Shown here piece by piece: positions 38,248 through 47,482 of a DNA stretch of 59,661 nucleotides. Made by a program: the position numbers and the translations under genes. Within the stretch, counting starts at the first letter, position 1; every line of letters begins with the position of its first letter. This DNA comes from Rossellomorea marisflavi (GTDB taxonomy: Bacteria > Bacillota > Bacilli > Bacillales > Bacillaceae_B). The notes below the pieces were generated by a model. The model was not told the DNA's origin, made no database searches, and saw nothing but the letters and a program-made list of their open reading frames with translations. Location: NCBI RefSeq assembly GCF_001274775.1, contig NZ_LGUE01000009.1, forward strand, positions 1 to 59,661, read 5' to 3'.

Positions 38248-38276
38248 ATGTTATCATAGCAGAAATGCTACGTCAA
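38248..38276 (-). promoter_or_regulatory. rpoB-rpoC promoter
   Basis: -35 TTGACG (38271-38276, overlapping the end of the rsmC-like gene), 17-nt spacer, -10 TAACAT (38248-38253); implies a leader of about 200 nt. Confidence 0.6.
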
Positions 38277-38881
38277 CGAATTTCTTTCACAGATCTCAGG
38301 ATGTAGTACCCCTTCTTCTTCACGACCACTTCCACATTGGAAAATAACTCTTCCATTTTCTCCATGGCCGATGGCGCGCCCTGCTTCTTCTGGATCACGA
38401 CCCATAGCTCGCCGTTTTCCGTCAGATGCTCTGCACTTTCTGTGAAAATCGCATGAACCGTTTCTTTACCTGCCCTTATTGGGGGATTGGTCAAGATCGC
38501 AGAGAACTTCTTCTCTTCTACTTGGTCAAATCGATCACTTCGGTAGATTTCCACATTTCCGATTCCATTGGCCTTGGCATTTTCAGATGCAAGAGAAAGC
38601 GCCCTTTCATTTACATCGATCATATGGACTTTCCTTTCGGGGAACTCTTTTGCAAGAGACAGCCCGATCGGACCATAGCCGCAACCCACATCAAGGACAG
38701 GACCTTCTACTCCGGCCGGTTCGAATGCATCGATCAGCACACGGGAGCCGAAATCGACTTCTTTCTTCGAAAAGACACCATGGTCGGTTTTGAACCGGAA
38801 TGAGTGACCGCGAAGATCGAAGGTGAAGTGCTGGGGATCACTCCCGACTTCAGGATTTTGTGAATAATAGTGGTTTGTCAC
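38273..38881 (-). CDS. Class I SAM-dependent methyltransferase, RsmC-like (YbxB)
   Basis: 202 aa from GTG 38881, 9 nt after GAGGAG; product begins (M)TNHYYSQNPEV, matching YbxB. SAM motif I VLDVGCGYGPIGL, and the catalytic NPPI motif (ILTNPPIRAG) of N2-guanine methyltransferases that act on rRNA. Target probably 16S rRNA guanine by family analogy. Upstream ATGs exist but sit in or before the RBS. Between rplL and rpoB, its standard Bacillus place. Confidence 0.9.
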   Translation of the reverse strand: MTNHYYSQNPEVGSDPQHFTFDLRGHSFRFKTDHGVFSKKEVDFGSRVLIDAFEPAGVEGPVLDVGCGYGPIGLSLAKEFPERKVHMIDVNERALSLASENAKANGIGNVEIYRSDRFDQVEEKKFSAILTNPPIRAGKETVHAIFTESAEHLTENGELWVVIQKKQGAPSAMEKMEELFSNVEVVVKKKGYYILRSVKEIR

Positions 38882-38965
38882 TGAAATCATCTCCTCTGAT
38901 CTGCCTGACATATCGGGTCATGCAGGAATCCACCTGTGAGCACACGCCACACAGGTAAAAGCAAG

Positions 38966-38993
38966 AAAAAAGCCCGCCATGATAGCGAGCTTT
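38966..38993 (-). terminator. Terminator of rplJ-rplL
   Basis: Minus strand AAGCTCGC, loop, GGCGGGCTT followed by TTTTTC; 17 bp after the rplL stop. Confidence 0.8.
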
Positions 38994-39009
38994 TCTTCTA
39001 TAAGTTGAA

Positions 39010-39369
39010 TTACTTAACTTCTACGCCAGCTCCAACTTCTTCAAGTTTAGCTTTAAGTTCTTCAGCTTCCTCTTTAGAAATACCTTCTTTAAGTGGTTTT
39101 GGAGTGTTATCAACAACTTCTTTCGCTTCTTTAAGGCCAAGACCTGTGATTTCGCGAACGACTTTGATGACTTTGATTTTTTGAGCTCCAGCGCTCTCAA
39201 GGATAACGTCGAATTCAGTTTTTTCAGCAGCAGCTTCTCCGCCACCAGCAGCTACAGCTACAGGTGCAGCAGCAGTTACTCCGAATTCTTCTTCGATTGC
39301 TTTAACTAGGTCGTTTAGTTCAAGAACTGACATTTCTTTGATCGCGTCAATGATTTGCTCTTTACTCAT
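39010..39369 (-). CDS. rplL: 50S ribosomal protein L7/L12
   Basis: 119 aa. Stalk protein that recruits translational GTPases. N-terminal dimerisation helices, Ala/Gly hinge ([12 protein letters not shown]), and C-terminal domain with [21 protein letters not shown] after GGAGG; 58 bp after rplJ. Confidence 0.98.
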   Translation of the reverse strand: MSKEQIIDAIKEMSVLELNDLVKAIEEEFGVTAAAPVAVAAGGGEAAAEKTEFDVILESAGAQKIKVIKVVREITGLGLKEAKEVVDNTPKPLKEGISKEEAEELKAKLEEVGAGVEVK

Positions 39370-39427
39370 TTTATATTTCCTCCTTGTTATGGTTCGTTAT
39401 TGGTTTGGTTAAACGGCTTGCTTTAAC

Positions 39428-39928
39428 TTACGCGCCTTGCTCTTCTTTTTGATCGGCAACGGCTTTTGTAGCCAACGCGAAGTTGCGCATTGGTGCTTGA
39501 AGCACGCTGAGTAGCATAGAAAGAAGTCCTTCGCGGCTTGGAAGTTCAGCGATTGCTTTAACATCCTCAACGGAAGTGATTTGACCTTCGATGACACCCG
39601 CTTTGATTTCAAGGTTTTCGTGATCTTTCGCGAATGCGTTAAGGATCTTGGCAGGAGCTACAACTTCTTCCGTGCTGAACGCGATTGCGTTTGGACCAGT
39701 TAGGAATTCGTTAAGACCTTCAAGACCTGCTTCAGCAGCTGCACGACGTGTCATTGTGTTTTTGTACACTTTGAAGTCGATTCCAGCTTCGCGAAGTTGT
39801 TTACGAAGTTCAGTTACTTCGGAAACATCAAGTCCACGATAGTCAACAATGATTGTTGACACACTGTTTTTTAGTTTGTCAGAGATTTCTCCGACGATGT
39901 GTTGCTTTTGCTCTAGAATGCTGCTCAT
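39428..39928 (-). CDS. rplJ: 50S ribosomal protein L10
   Basis: 166 aa from the ATG at 39928 ([15 protein letters not shown]), 7 nt after AGGAGG; an ATG immediately upstream is less well spaced. Anchors the L7/L12 stalk. [22 protein letters not shown] conserved. Preceded by an L10 leader and its own promoter. Confidence 0.97.
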   Translation of the reverse strand: MSSILEQKQHIVGEISDKLKNSVSTIIVDYRGLDVSEVTELRKQLREAGIDFKVYKNTMTRRAAAEAGLEGLNEFLTGPNAIAFSTEEVVAPAKILNAFAKDHENLEIKAGVIEGQITSVEDVKAIAELPSREGLLSMLLSVLQAPMRNFALATKAVADQKEEQGA

Positions 39929-39979
39929 CATTACACCTCCTGTAGATTTACTGATGAACATTCATACCGTCATCCAATA

Positions 39980-40121
39980 AAAGATGCCCTTGCATCGGGT
40001 AGACACAAGGGCATTGCAAACACGCCGGAAGCATGTATTTTATCGCAATTACCTCGGTAGGGGATTAAGCCGTTGAAGGCTCCTACTGTCTACGGTACAA
40101 ATGTATTCATTTTTCACAACA
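39980..40121 (-). promoter_or_regulatory. Ribosomal protein L10 leader (autoregulatory 5' UTR)
   Basis: Contains the hallmark stem AGTAGGAGCC, loop TTCAAC, GGCTTAATCCCCTACC, and near its 3' end a terminator-like hairpin ATGCCCTTG/CAAGGGCAT (39984-39992 with 40006-40014) followed by CTTTTATT. The hairpin loop carries TGTCTAC, complementary to GTAGACA near the 5' end (40087-40093), so two alternative folds are possible. In Bacillus, L10-L12 binding to such a leader limits rplJL expression. Confidence 0.85.
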
Positions 40122-40127
40122 GGACTA

Positions 40128-40156
40128 ATTATAACCATTAGCCTGCGGCAAGTCAA
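40128..40156 (-). promoter_or_regulatory. rplJ-rplL promoter
   Basis: -35 TTGACT (40151-40156), 17-nt spacer, -10 TATAAT (40128-40133) on the minus strand, right after rplA. Confidence 0.88.
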
Positions 40157-40165
40157 TGCCAAATA

Positions 40166-40864
40166 TTACTTAACAGCGAAAGTTGAAGGATCGACTTTAA
40201 CGCCAGGTCCCATTGTAGAAGTTACGGAAACGTTCTTCACGTAAGTTCCTTTTGCTGCAGCAGGTTTAGCTTTAAGCATTGTGTCATACATCGTAGCAAA
40301 GTTTTCAACAAGCTTTTCGTTGTCGAAAGATACTTTACCAACCGGTACGTGTACGTTACCAGCTTTGTCAGCACGGTACTCAACTTTACCAGCTTTGATT
40401 TCGTTGACAGCTTTTTCAACGTCGAATGTAACAGTTCCAGTTTTAGGGTTTGGCATAAGGCCTTTTGGTCCCAATACGCGACCAAGCTTACCAACTTCAC
40501 CCATCATGTCTGGAGTTGCAACGATTACGTCGAACTCGAACCAACCTTGGTTGATTTTGTTGATAAGGTCTGCATCACCTACGAAGTCAGCGCCAGCAGC
40601 TTCTGCTTCTTTTGCTTTTTCGCCTTTAGCGAATACAAGAACCTTTTGAGTTTTACCAGTACCGTGTGGAAGCACGACTGCTCCACGGATCTGCTGGTCG
40701 TTTTTACGAGTATCTACACCTAAGCGGAACGCTACTTCAACAGTTGCGTCAAACTTAGCGAAGTTTGTTTTCTTAACTAGTTCGATTGCTTCTTCAACTG
40801 AATAAGCAGTAGTACGATCTACTAGCTTTTGAGCTTCAAGAAACTTCTTGCCTTTTTTAGCCAT
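40166..40864 (-). CDS. rplA: 50S ribosomal protein L1
   Basis: 232 aa from the ATG at 40864 ([19 protein letters not shown]), 9 nt after AGGAGG. Forms the L1 stalk that moves E-site tRNA; L1 often represses the rplKA m[24 protein letters not shown] conserved. Confidence 0.97.
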   Translation of the reverse strand: MAKKGKKFLEAQKLVDRTTAYSVEEAIELVKKTNFAKFDATVEVAFRLGVDTRKNDQQIRGAVVLPHGTGKTQKVLVFAKGEKAKEAEAAGADFVGDADLINKINQGWFEFDVIVATPDMMGEVGKLGRVLGPKGLMPNPKTGTVTFDVEKAVNEIKAGKVEYRADKAGNVHVPVGKVSFDNEKLVENFATMYDTMLKAKPAAAKGTYVKNVSVTSTMGPGVKVDPSTFAVK

Positions 40865-40986
40865 TTTGAATATCCTCCTCATTGTGGTTTTAGCGGAATA
40901 ACCTCCCACGAAATAAGGTTGCGAGAGTGAAACGTACATTTCATCATCGCAACCTCAGTCAACAGGAATCTGTTCGGTAGCAGGGA

Positions 40987-41412
40987 TTAGTCTTCGATGA
41001 CGATTCCCATGCTGCGTGCAGTTCCTTCTACCATGCGCATAGCTGATTCAACGCTAGCTGCATTCAGGTCAGGCATTTTTGATTCAGCAATTTCACGTAC
41101 TTTATCGCGTTTAAGTGTTGCCACTTTTTTGCTGTTCGGTTCGCCTGAACCAGACTCGATACCAGCTGCTTTCTTAAGCAATACAGCAGCAGGTGGAGTT
41201 TTAGTGATGAATGTAAATGAACGGTCTTCAAAAACCGTGATTTCAACAGGAATGATTAAGCCAGCTTGATCGGCTGTGCGAGCATTGAATTCCTTACAGA
41301 ATCCCATGATGTTAACACCTGCTTGACCTAGTGCAGGACCAACTGGTGGAGCTGGATTAGCTTTACCGGCAGGAATCTGCAATTTAACCATTTTGATAAC
41401 TTTTTTAGCCAC
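40987..41412 (-). CDS. rplK: 50S ribosomal protein L11
   Basis: 141 aa from GTG 41412, 8 nt after AGGAGG. GTPase-centre protein, needed for RelA activation. N-terminal [20 protein letters not shown] with the conserved prolines. The preceding leader has a hairpin and promoter. Confidence 0.97.
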   Translation of the reverse strand: MAKKVIKMVKLQIPAGKANPAPPVGPALGQAGVNIMGFCKEFNARTADQAGLIIPVEITVFEDRSFTFITKTPPAAVLLKKAAGIESGSGEPNSKKVATLKRDKVREIAESKMPDLNAASVESAMRMVEGTARSMGIVIED

Positions 41413-41512
41413 GAGACACACCTCCTTAAGTCCGTGATGTGGTTATTGGGTTGTACACCCTCCCACTCATGTAAAAAATGTCTTTATCAACATAAAGAAC
41501 GTCTATTAGGTT

Positions 41513-41537
41513 CAGTGGCTCTCGTCGAGACGCACTG
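41513..41537 (-). other. Hairpin in the rplK leader
   Basis: CAGTG-CG-TCTC, loop GAC, GAGA-GC-CACTG on the minus strand, just downstream of the rplK promoter. It is not followed by a T-run. A role in L1 autoregulation is possible but unproven. Confidence 0.45.
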
Positions 41538-41546
41538 ACTTATGAA

Positions 41547-41575
41547 ATAGTATCATTTTTTCAGAGTGATTTCAA
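41547..41575 (-). promoter_or_regulatory. rplK-rplA promoter
   Basis: -35 TTGAAA (41570-41575), 17-nt spacer, -10 TACTAT (41547-41552), in the gap after nusG. Confidence 0.6.
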
Positions 41576-41586
41576 GTTCTTTTCCA

Positions 41587-42120
41587 TTATAATTTATCGA
41601 CTTGAGAGAAATCAAGTTCAACCGGCGTATCGCGGCCAAACATATTGACGTGCACTTTGAGCTTCGTTTTGGAAGAATCGATCTCTTCGATCGTCCCGGT
41701 GAAGTTTGCGAATGGACCTTCGTTGACCTTGACTGTTTCGCCAAGCTCGTAGTCCACTTCCACTTTCTTCTCGCTCATGCCCATCTGTTTCAACAGATTG
41801 GTCACTTCTTCCGGAAGAAGAGCTGTCGGCTTGGAGCCGGATCCCGATGAACCGACGAAGCCGGTCACACCCGGAGTATTCCGCACGACATACCATGAAT
41901 CATCCGTCATGACGATCTCGACGATGACATAGCCTGGGAATACCTTCTTTTTGATTACTTTTTTCTTGCCGTTCTTGATGTCTGTCTCTTCCTCTTCAGG
42001 CACGATGACACGGAAGATCTTATCTTGCATCCCCATGGTTTCTACGCGCTTTTCCAGGTTGGCTTTGACTTTGTTCTCATATCCTGAATACGTGTGGACC
42101 ACATACCAATTCTTTTCCAT
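41587..42120 (-). CDS. nusG: Transcription termination/antitermination factor NusG
   Basis: 177 aa. NGN domain (WYVVHTYSGYENKVKANLEKR; PGYVIVEIVMTDDSWYVVRNTPGVTGFVG) plus a C-terminal KOW domain (GETVKVNEGPFANFTGTIEEID). Stimulates pausing in Bacillus. Separated from secE by a terminator, so it probably has its own promoter; a weak TTGTCT-17-TGTATT pair lies upstream. Confidence 0.98.
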   Translation of the reverse strand: MEKNWYVVHTYSGYENKVKANLEKRVETMGMQDKIFRVIVPEEEETDIKNGKKKVIKKKVFPGYVIVEIVMTDDSWYVVRNTPGVTGFVGSSGSGSKPTALLPEEVTNLLKQMGMSEKKVEVDYELGETVKVNEGPFANFTGTIEEIDSSKTKLKVHVNMFGRDTPVELDFSQVDKL

Positions 42121-42192
42121 ATGTTAGGACTCTCCAGTCCGTCCCTCCTCGCTTTGTAAGAATACACTTCCATCATCTCTTTCAGACAATGT

Positions 42193-42219
42193 AAAAAACC
42201 CGTAAAAGATAACGGGCTC
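42193..42219 (-). terminator. Terminator between secE and nusG
   Basis: Minus strand GAGCCCGT, loop TATCTTTT, ACGGGT then TTTTT. About 70 bp after secE. Confidence 0.75.
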
Positions 42220-42291
42220 AAAGGTCAGTACTCTATTATCGTCCATTATACCATGCTTTGACGGTATATATACAGGTAAATCTCTGTTTCT

Positions 42292-42471
42292 TTATTTTGA
42301 ATCGATGAGGACTCGCATGAGTTCTGATATACCAAGGTCGATCACCGTGAAGAACAGGGCAAATACGACAACGGTCGTGATAACCGTGATGGTATAGCGC
42401 GTCAGCTCTTTGCGGGACGGCCAGCTAACCTTCCTCATTTCCGATGCTACGTTGCGAAAGAATTTAAACAT
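42292..42471 (-). CDS. secE: Preprotein translocase subunit SecE
   Basis: 59 aa, the short single-membrane-span form of Bacilli: begins MFKFFRNVASEMRKVSWPSR, the conserved amphipathic helix with the KVSWPSRKEL motif, then a hydrophobic span ITVITTVVVFALFFTVI. Clamps SecY. ATG 10 nt after GGAGG, between rpmG and nusG. Confidence 0.97.
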   Translation of the reverse strand: MFKFFRNVASEMRKVSWPSRKELTRYTITVITTVVVFALFFTVIDLGISELMRVLIDSK

Positions 42472-42519
42472 CCGTTAGTAACCTCCAACTAGTATCAATG
42501 CTGTAGAGTTCCGTCCCCA

Positions 42520-42666
42520 TCATTTTGTTTCCTTGTGAAGGGTGTGGGAATTGCACGTATTACAGAACTTCTTTAATTCTAATCGAACGGACTGATTCTG
42601 CTTGCCGGGAACGCTGTAGTTCCGCGATCCGCAAACGGTACAGGCCAGTATTAATTTCTTTGTCAT
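42520..42666 (-). CDS. rpmG: 50S ribosomal protein L33
   Basis: 48 aa from the ATG at 42666 ([18 protein letters not shown]). Zinc-binding type: two CxxC pairs (CTVC and CNTC). Lies between sigH and secE. The longer reading from 42732 is leader sequence. Confidence 0.95.
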   Translation of the reverse strand: MTKKLILACTVCGSRNYSVPGKQNQSVRLELKKFCNTCNSHTLHKETK

Positions 42667-42747
42667 CCTATCACCCGGTCCGGACCCTGTTCGGTCCATA
42701 TTAAGTCCTATCAAAAATAACACGGTCACCAAATTGTGTCAATACGG

Positions 42748-43407
42748 TTACATGGTTATTTCCCGGACTTCCAAGTAGCGTTCAAGCTTCCGCTTCACGC
42801 GTTGCAATGCGTTGTCGATGGACTTCACGTGGCGGTTCAACTCTTCTGAGATTTCCTGGTAGGATTGCCCGTCAAGATACAATGCGAGCACCTTCCGTTC
42901 AAGATCACTCAGGAGCTCGGCCATCTTATCTTCCATATTATCGAATTCTTCACGGTTGATGATGAGAGCTTCAGGATCCATGACTTTCGCACCTGAGATG
43001 ACATCGAGCAGCGTTCTGTCCGATTCGTCATCATAAATCGGCTTGTCCAATGACACGTAGGAATTGAGCGGTATGTGTTTCTGTCTAGTGGCTGTCTTGA
43101 TGGCTGTTATGATCTGTCGGGTGATGCACAGTTCCGCAAACGCCTTGAAAGAGGTTAGCTTGTCCTCCCTGTAGTCGCGGATGGCCTTATAAAGGCCGAT
43201 CATCCCCTCCTGCACGATATCTTCTTTATCTGCACCGATCAGGAAGTAGGAACGTGCTTTCGCCCTAACGAAATTGCGATATTTCTTAATCAAATAATCC
43301 AGCGCTTCGCTATGACCCTGATGAACCGCTTCTATGATTGCTTCGTCATCCATTGTCACCAATTTCTCGTCAAATGCTTCTGTCCTGGTGATATTGCTCA
43401 CAGACAT
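42748..43407 (-). CDS. sigH: RNA polymerase sigma-H factor
   Basis: 219 aa. Transition-phase sigma factor that drives spo0A, kinA and competence genes. Region 2 (FVRAKARSYFLIGADKEDIVQEGMIGLYKAIRDY) and region 4 (LSDLERKVLALYLDGQSYQEISEELNRHVKSIDNALQR) are complete. Start at ATG 43407 or GTG 43401; the G-rich RBS fits the latter slightly better. Has its own sigma-A promoter. Confidence 0.95.
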   Translation of the reverse strand: MSVSNITRTEAFDEKLVTMDDEAIIEAVHQGHSEALDYLIKKYRNFVRAKARSYFLIGADKEDIVQEGMIGLYKAIRDYREDKLTSFKAFAELCITRQIITAIKTATRQKHIPLNSYVSLDKPIYDDESDRTLLDVISGAKVMDPEALIINREEFDNMEDKMAELLSDLERKVLALYLDGQSYQEISEELNRHVKSIDNALQRVKRKLERYLEVREITM

Positions 43408-43435
43408 CCCCCCGCGCGTAGCAATAGATAGAAAT

Positions 43436-43465
43436 ATTATACATGACAGAAAATTCAATCGTCAA
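43436..43465 (-). promoter_or_regulatory. sigH promoter
   Basis: -35 TTGACG (43460-43465), 18-nt spacer, consensus -10 TATAAT (43436-43441) on the minus strand. In B. subtilis this promoter is repressed by AbrB; the surrounding AT-rich sequence would permit that. Confidence 0.75.
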
Positions 43466-43469
43466 CCGG

Positions 43470-43979
43470 TCATCGTTCCCCGCGCCGCCATTTCTCAAAG
43501 ATTTCAGCGACTTCATTCGACAACGGTATCTTCGTAGGGGGCTTTCGGTCTGTCGAATTTCGTACTTTTTTTTCGATTTTCTTTTCGATGGCATTTACTT
43601 CGTTCAGAAGTTCCCTGGCCGATTTCCGCAGGGCTCCCTGACCGAATATCGCCCACTGCTCCGTGAAGTCAGACGTCGCTACATGGATCTGCGTCTTGAT
43701 GTTGTTGAGCTCGATGGCGAGTTTCTCGATCCGCTCATCTGCCGTCTCATTCTCTTTGGTGAAGATCACTTCCACCTTGTAGTTGTTGTATTTCCTTGCG
43801 ATTCCCTGCACGTAATAGGCGTCAAAAATGACGATCACCCGATAGCCGGTATACCCTTGGTATTCAGCCATCTGTTCCACCAGGCGGTCCCTGGCAGCCG
43901 ACAAGTCCTTCTTCTTCAGCTCGTTCAGCTCGTGCCAGGCACCGATGATGTTATATCCGTCCACTAGGAGAATGTCCAT
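43470..43979 (-). CDS. rae1: Ribosome-associated endoribonuclease Rae1 (YacP, NYN domain)
   Basis: 169 aa. NYN/PIN-like nuclease that enters the ribosomal A site and cuts mRNA during translation in B. subtilis. N-terminal MDILLVDGYNIIGAW with the catalytic Asp, IVIFDAYYVQG and VATSDFTEQWAIFGQGA. ATG after GGGAGAA, 2 bp after rlmB. Confidence 0.92.
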   Translation of the reverse strand: MDILLVDGYNIIGAWHELNELKKKDLSAARDRLVEQMAEYQGYTGYRVIVIFDAYYVQGIARKYNNYKVEVIFTKENETADERIEKLAIELNNIKTQIHVATSDFTEQWAIFGQGALRKSARELLNEVNAIEKKIEKKVRNSTDRKPPTKIPLSNEVAEIFEKWRRGER

Positions 43980-43981
43980 GG

Positions 43982-44731
43982 CTATTCTCCCAGCGGGTGG
44001 CGAGTGCGGTGAACCTCATACATTAAAATACTGGCTGCCACCGAGGCATTCAATGATGTCACATGTCCGACCATCGGCAGTTGGACAAGGAAGTCGCATT
44101 TATCCCTCAGGATCCTGCTCATCCCCTTGCCTTCGCTCCCGATGATCAAACCGATGGGAAGCGTACCGTCGAGCCTGCGGTAGTCCTGACTGCCCTTGGC
44201 ATCCGTACCGGCGATCCATACACCGCGGTCCTTCAGTTCCTCGACTGCACGTGACAGGTTGGTGACCCGTGCCACGGGGATATGTTCAATGGCCCCGGTG
44301 GACGCTTTGGCCACCGTCGACGTTAAACCGACTGCGCGCCGCTTCGGAATGATGATCCCGTGTGCACCTGAAGCATCGGCGGTCCGCATGATGGAGCCAA
44401 GATTATGTGGATCTTCAAGCTCGTCCAAGATCAGAAAGAAAGGATCCTCCCCCTTTTCCTGTGCCTTCTTGAAGAGATCATCGATTTCTGCATACTGATA
44501 AGCTGCAACCGATGCAACGACACCCTGATGATTGTCGGGAACCATTTGTTCAATTTTCTTCTTCGGTACGAACTGGACCAGGATATTGGAGTCCTTCGCC
44601 AGACCGATGACCTGCTGCATCGATCCCTTCTGCGACCCCTCCTGGATCCAAATCTTGTTGATATCCCGCCCCGACTTCAATGCTTCAATGACGGGGTTAC
44701 GTCCTCCAATAAAATCTAATTCGTTACTCAT
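43982..44731 (-). CDS. rlmB: 23S rRNA (guanosine-2'-O-)-methyltransferase RlmB
   Basis: 249 aa SPOUT (SpoU) methyltransferase that modifies G2251 of 23S rRNA. N-terminal L7Ae-like substrate-binding part ([13 protein letters not shown]), then [36 protein letters not shown] and the knotted [23 protein letters not shown] overlaps the mrnC stop (ATGA) and follows AAAGGAGG. Confidence 0.95.
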   Translation of the reverse strand: MSNELDFIGGRNPVIEALKSGRDINKIWIQEGSQKGSMQQVIGLAKDSNILVQFVPKKKIEQMVPDNHQGVVASVAAYQYAEIDDLFKKAQEKGEDPFFLILDELEDPHNLGSIMRTADASGAHGIIIPKRRAVGLTSTVAKASTGAIEHIPVARVTNLSRAVEELKDRGVWIAGTDAKGSQDYRRLDGTLPIGLIIGSEGKGMSRILRDKCDFLVQLPMVGHVTSLNASVAASILMYEVHRTRHPLGE

Positions 44732-45147
44732 GCTCTTTCCTCCTTTCCTTTTTGTTCAAAGATCAACGTGATCAGTTCCTCCAGCCGCTCGATGCGATTC
44801 TGAAGGAAAAGAAATCCGAGCAGCGCTTCAAAAGCGGTACTATGCTTATACGTCTGCACATCTGTATTCTTGGGGGTGGTGCCGGATTTCGCATTCCTTC
44901 CCCGTTTGACGACCAGGACTTCCTCTTCAGAGAGGAGCTCTTCCTCGAACAGCCACTTGAGGATTGCCGCCTGTGATTTTGCCGATACATAGCTCGTGGC
45001 GGCCCGGTGAAGCTGATTGGGCTTGACCCTTCCTTTGGTGAGGAGGAGCTGCCGCACATACGTTTCATACACGGCATCCCCCATATAGGCCAAGGCCAAT
45101 GGATTCATTTGTTTCGCATCGATGTGCTCATTCGTTTCGTACAGCAT
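44728..45147 (-). CDS. mrnC: Mini-ribonuclease 3 (Mini-III)
   Basis: 139 aa from the ATG at 45147, 6 nt after AGAGG. RNase III catalytic domain without the dsRNA-binding domain; matures 23S rRNA in Bacillus. [18 protein letters not shown] carries the metal-binding Asp, and [14 protein letters not shown] the second acidic site. Overlaps both neighbours (cysS and rlmB) slightly, indicating coupling. Confidence 0.93.
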   Translation of the reverse strand: MLYETNEHIDAKQMNPLALAYMGDAVYETYVRQLLLTKGRVKPNQLHRAATSYVSAKSQAAILKWLFEEELLSEEEVLVVKRGRNAKSGTTPKNTDVQTYKHSTAFEALLGFLFLQNRIERLEELITLIFEQKGKEERA

Positions 45148-45149
45148 CC

Positions 45150-46550
45150 TCAACCTCTTTTCCAGCGTGTGCCTTGAGGAGTGTCTTCGAGGATGATATT
45201 CCGCGCTTTCAACGTATCACGGATTTCATCTGCCAATTGGAAGTCACGGTCTTTACGTGCTTGAAGCCGCTTCTCGATCAGCTCATCGATCTCTTCATCT
45301 ACAAGTTCTTCACTGGCAGCAAGGGAGAGCCCGAGTACGCTGAAGAACTCTTGGAACTTGGCGAGGAATGAATCAATGACGGCTGTCGAGGTGTTCTTTT
45401 CCATGAGGTAGTAGTTCGCCTGCCGGGAAAGTTCGAACAGGGAGGAGATTCCATTCGCCGTATTGAAGTCATCGTCCATCGCTTCGATGAATTGGTTCTT
45501 GAGAGCCGAGACCTTGCCGAACCATTCTTGATCGTGATCTGCAAGATTGGCACTCGTTTCCTTGCGATGCTGGAGATTATCATACGAGGTGCGGATACGG
45601 TCAAGGGCCGTCTTCGCGTTCTCCAGCAGCTCCAAGTTATAGTTGATCGGATGGCGGTAATGGACCGACAGCATGAAGAAACGCAGCACTTGCGGGTCGT
45701 GTTCCTTGATGATGTCGTGGACCAATACAAAGTTCCCCAAGGACTTCGACATTTTTTCGTTATCGATATTGATATATCCGTTATGAAGCCAGTATTTCGC
45801 GAAAGGTTTTCCGGTCAGGGCTTCTGACTGGGCAATCTCATTTTCGTGATGGGGGAATGTAAGATCCTGTCCGCCTGCGTGGATATCGATCGTATCCCCG
45901 AGGTAGCGCTTCGCCATGGCCGAGCACTCGATATGCCAGCCGGGACGGCCATGTCCCCAAGGACTATCCCAGGAGATTTCCCCTTCTTTCGCTGACTTCC
46001 ACAGGACGAAGTCGAGTTCGTCTTCTTTTTTATCACCCACGTCGATACGCGCTCCGACTTTCAACTCGTCTACGGACTGATGGGATAGCTTCCCGTATCC
46101 GTCAAACTTCCTTGTGCGGTAGTATACATCGCCTTGGGATTCATAGGCGAACCCTTTGTCAACAAGGGCCGAGATGAATTCAATGATGGTATCGATGTTA
46201 TCCGTCACGGTCGGGTGGATATCGGCTTTCTGGCATCCGAGAGCCCCGGTGTCTTCAAAGTATGCGTCGATGAAACGCTTGGCGATCGTCGGTACCTCTT
46301 CACCAAGCTCGTTGGCTGCCTTGATGAGCTTATCGTCGACATCGGTGAAGTTTGAGACGAATTTCACATCATAGTCCCGATACTCCAAGTAGCGGCGTAC
46401 CGTATCGAATACGATGGCCGGCCGGGCATTCCCGATGTGGATGTAGTTGTAGACCGTTGGTCCGCACACGTACATCTTGACCTTCCCTTCTTCAAGGGGC
46501 TTGAATTCTTCCTTCTGTCTAGTAAGTGTATTATATAAACGGATCGTCAA
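45150..46550 (-). CDS. cysS: Cysteinyl-tRNA synthetase
   Basis: 466 aa class I synthetase. HIGH motif as HIGN ([10 protein letters not shown]), zinc ligands including Cys28 and the WHIEC/HHENE motifs, and KMSKS ([10 protein letters not shown]). TTG start (46548-46550) overlapping the cysE stop as TTGA, with GGAAGGAG 9 nt upstream. Controlled with cysE by the Cys T-box. Confidence 0.97.
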   Translation of the reverse strand: MTIRLYNTLTRQKEEFKPLEEGKVKMYVCGPTVYNYIHIGNARPAIVFDTVRRYLEYRDYDVKFVSNFTDVDDKLIKAANELGEEVPTIAKRFIDAYFEDTGALGCQKADIHPTVTDNIDTIIEFISALVDKGFAYESQGDVYYRTRKFDGYGKLSHQSVDELKVGARIDVGDKKEDELDFVLWKSAKEGEISWDSPWGHGRPGWHIECSAMAKRYLGDTIDIHAGGQDLTFPHHENEIAQSEALTGKPFAKYWLHNGYINIDNEKMSKSLGNFVLVHDIIKEHDPQVLRFFMLSVHYRHPINYNLELLENAKTALDRIRTSYDNLQHRKETSANLADHDQEWFGKVSALKNQFIEAMDDDFNTANGISSLFELSRQANYYLMEKNTSTAVIDSFLAKFQEFFSVLGLSLAASEELVDEEIDELIEKRLQARKDRDFQLADEIRDTLKARNIILEDTPQGTRWKRG

Positions 46551-47197
46551 GACGATCGACTCCTTCCATGTTCCTCTTGTAATAGACTCCTGAGTTCTTC
46601 GATTTCTGATTGCAGCTGTTTGATGCGGTCATTGATCGGATCCGGCAGGTCACAGTGGTTCAGGTCCTTCTGGATCTTCACCCCGTCCTGTATCACGACT
46701 TTCCCCGGGATGCCCACGACAGTGGAGTTCGGTGGGACATCCTTCAAGACGACCGATCCTGCCCCTACTTTAGAATTTTCCCCAACTACGATGGAACCTA
46801 ATACTTTTGCTCCTGTCGCAATGAGGGCATTGTCCCTTATCGTAGGGTGCCGCTTCCCTTTCTCTTTACCCGTACCCCCGAGTGTGACGCCCTGGAAAAG
46901 GGTGACGTTGTCCCCGATCTCACACGTCTCGCCGATGACCACTCCCATCCCGTGGTCGATGAAGAACCGGCGGCCTATCTTGGCGCCGGGGTGGATCTCC
47001 ACTCCGGTGAAGAAGCGGCTGATCTGAGAAATCACACGGGCGAGGAAAAAGAATCTCCGTTTGAAAAATGCGTGGGCGACCCTGTGGGCCCAGATGGCAT
47101 GCAGTCCCGAGTACGTAAGGACCACTTCGAAATAATTCCTCGCGGCCGGATCCTGATCGAACACGACATCGATGTCTTCTTTGAATGTCTTGAACAT
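46547..47197 (-). CDS. cysE: Serine O-acetyltransferase
   Basis: 216 aa. First step of cysteine synthesis (Ser + acetyl-CoA to O-acetylserine). N-terminal helical part, then a left-handed beta helix of hexapeptide repeats ([42 protein letters not shown]). His in DHGMG is the expected catalytic residue. Directly downstream of the Cys T-box. Confidence 0.96.
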   Translation of the reverse strand: MFKTFKEDIDVVFDQDPAARNYFEVVLTYSGLHAIWAHRVAHAFFKRRFFFLARVISQISRFFTGVEIHPGAKIGRRFFIDHGMGVVIGETCEIGDNVTLFQGVTLGGTGKEKGKRHPTIRDNALIATGAKVLGSIVVGENSKVGAGSVVLKDVPPNSTVVGIPGKVVIQDGVKIQKDLNHCDLPDPINDRIKQLQSEIEELRSLLQEEHGRSRSS

Positions 47198-47224
47198 TCC
47201 ATCCCCCTCCTTTCATTCGCTCAA

Positions 47225-47460
47225 TAAAAAAACGCCCCTGTCAAATGACAGAGACGCTGTAGGCAAGCGCGGTTCCACTCTGATTGGGATCACTCCCCAA
47301 CTCGGATCCTGTTAACGGTGGAAGCCGCCATCACCTACTTATATGTTCAGCAACGGACTCAGAGGTGCATTTCAGGAACGGAGGGGCTCAGACCACTTTC
47401 AGCCGGTGATGGTCCTCTCTAATCAGCATCCGTATCCCTACTTCTCCTCTTCAACGCGAT
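47225..47460 (-). promoter_or_regulatory. Cysteine T-box riboswitch of the cysE-cysS operon
   Basis: Minus strand order: Stem I with specifier triplet TGC (47426-47428, in GGATGCTGATT), then the T-box core AGAGTGGAACCGCGC (47267-47281) and a terminator CGTCTCTGTCA/TGACAGGGGCG plus T-run (47225-47256). Uncharged tRNA-Cys would stabilise the antiterminator and switch on cysE-cysS-mrnC-rlmB-rae1. Confidence 0.95.
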
Positions 47461-47482
47461 TTATCCAATTCGTGATACTCTT

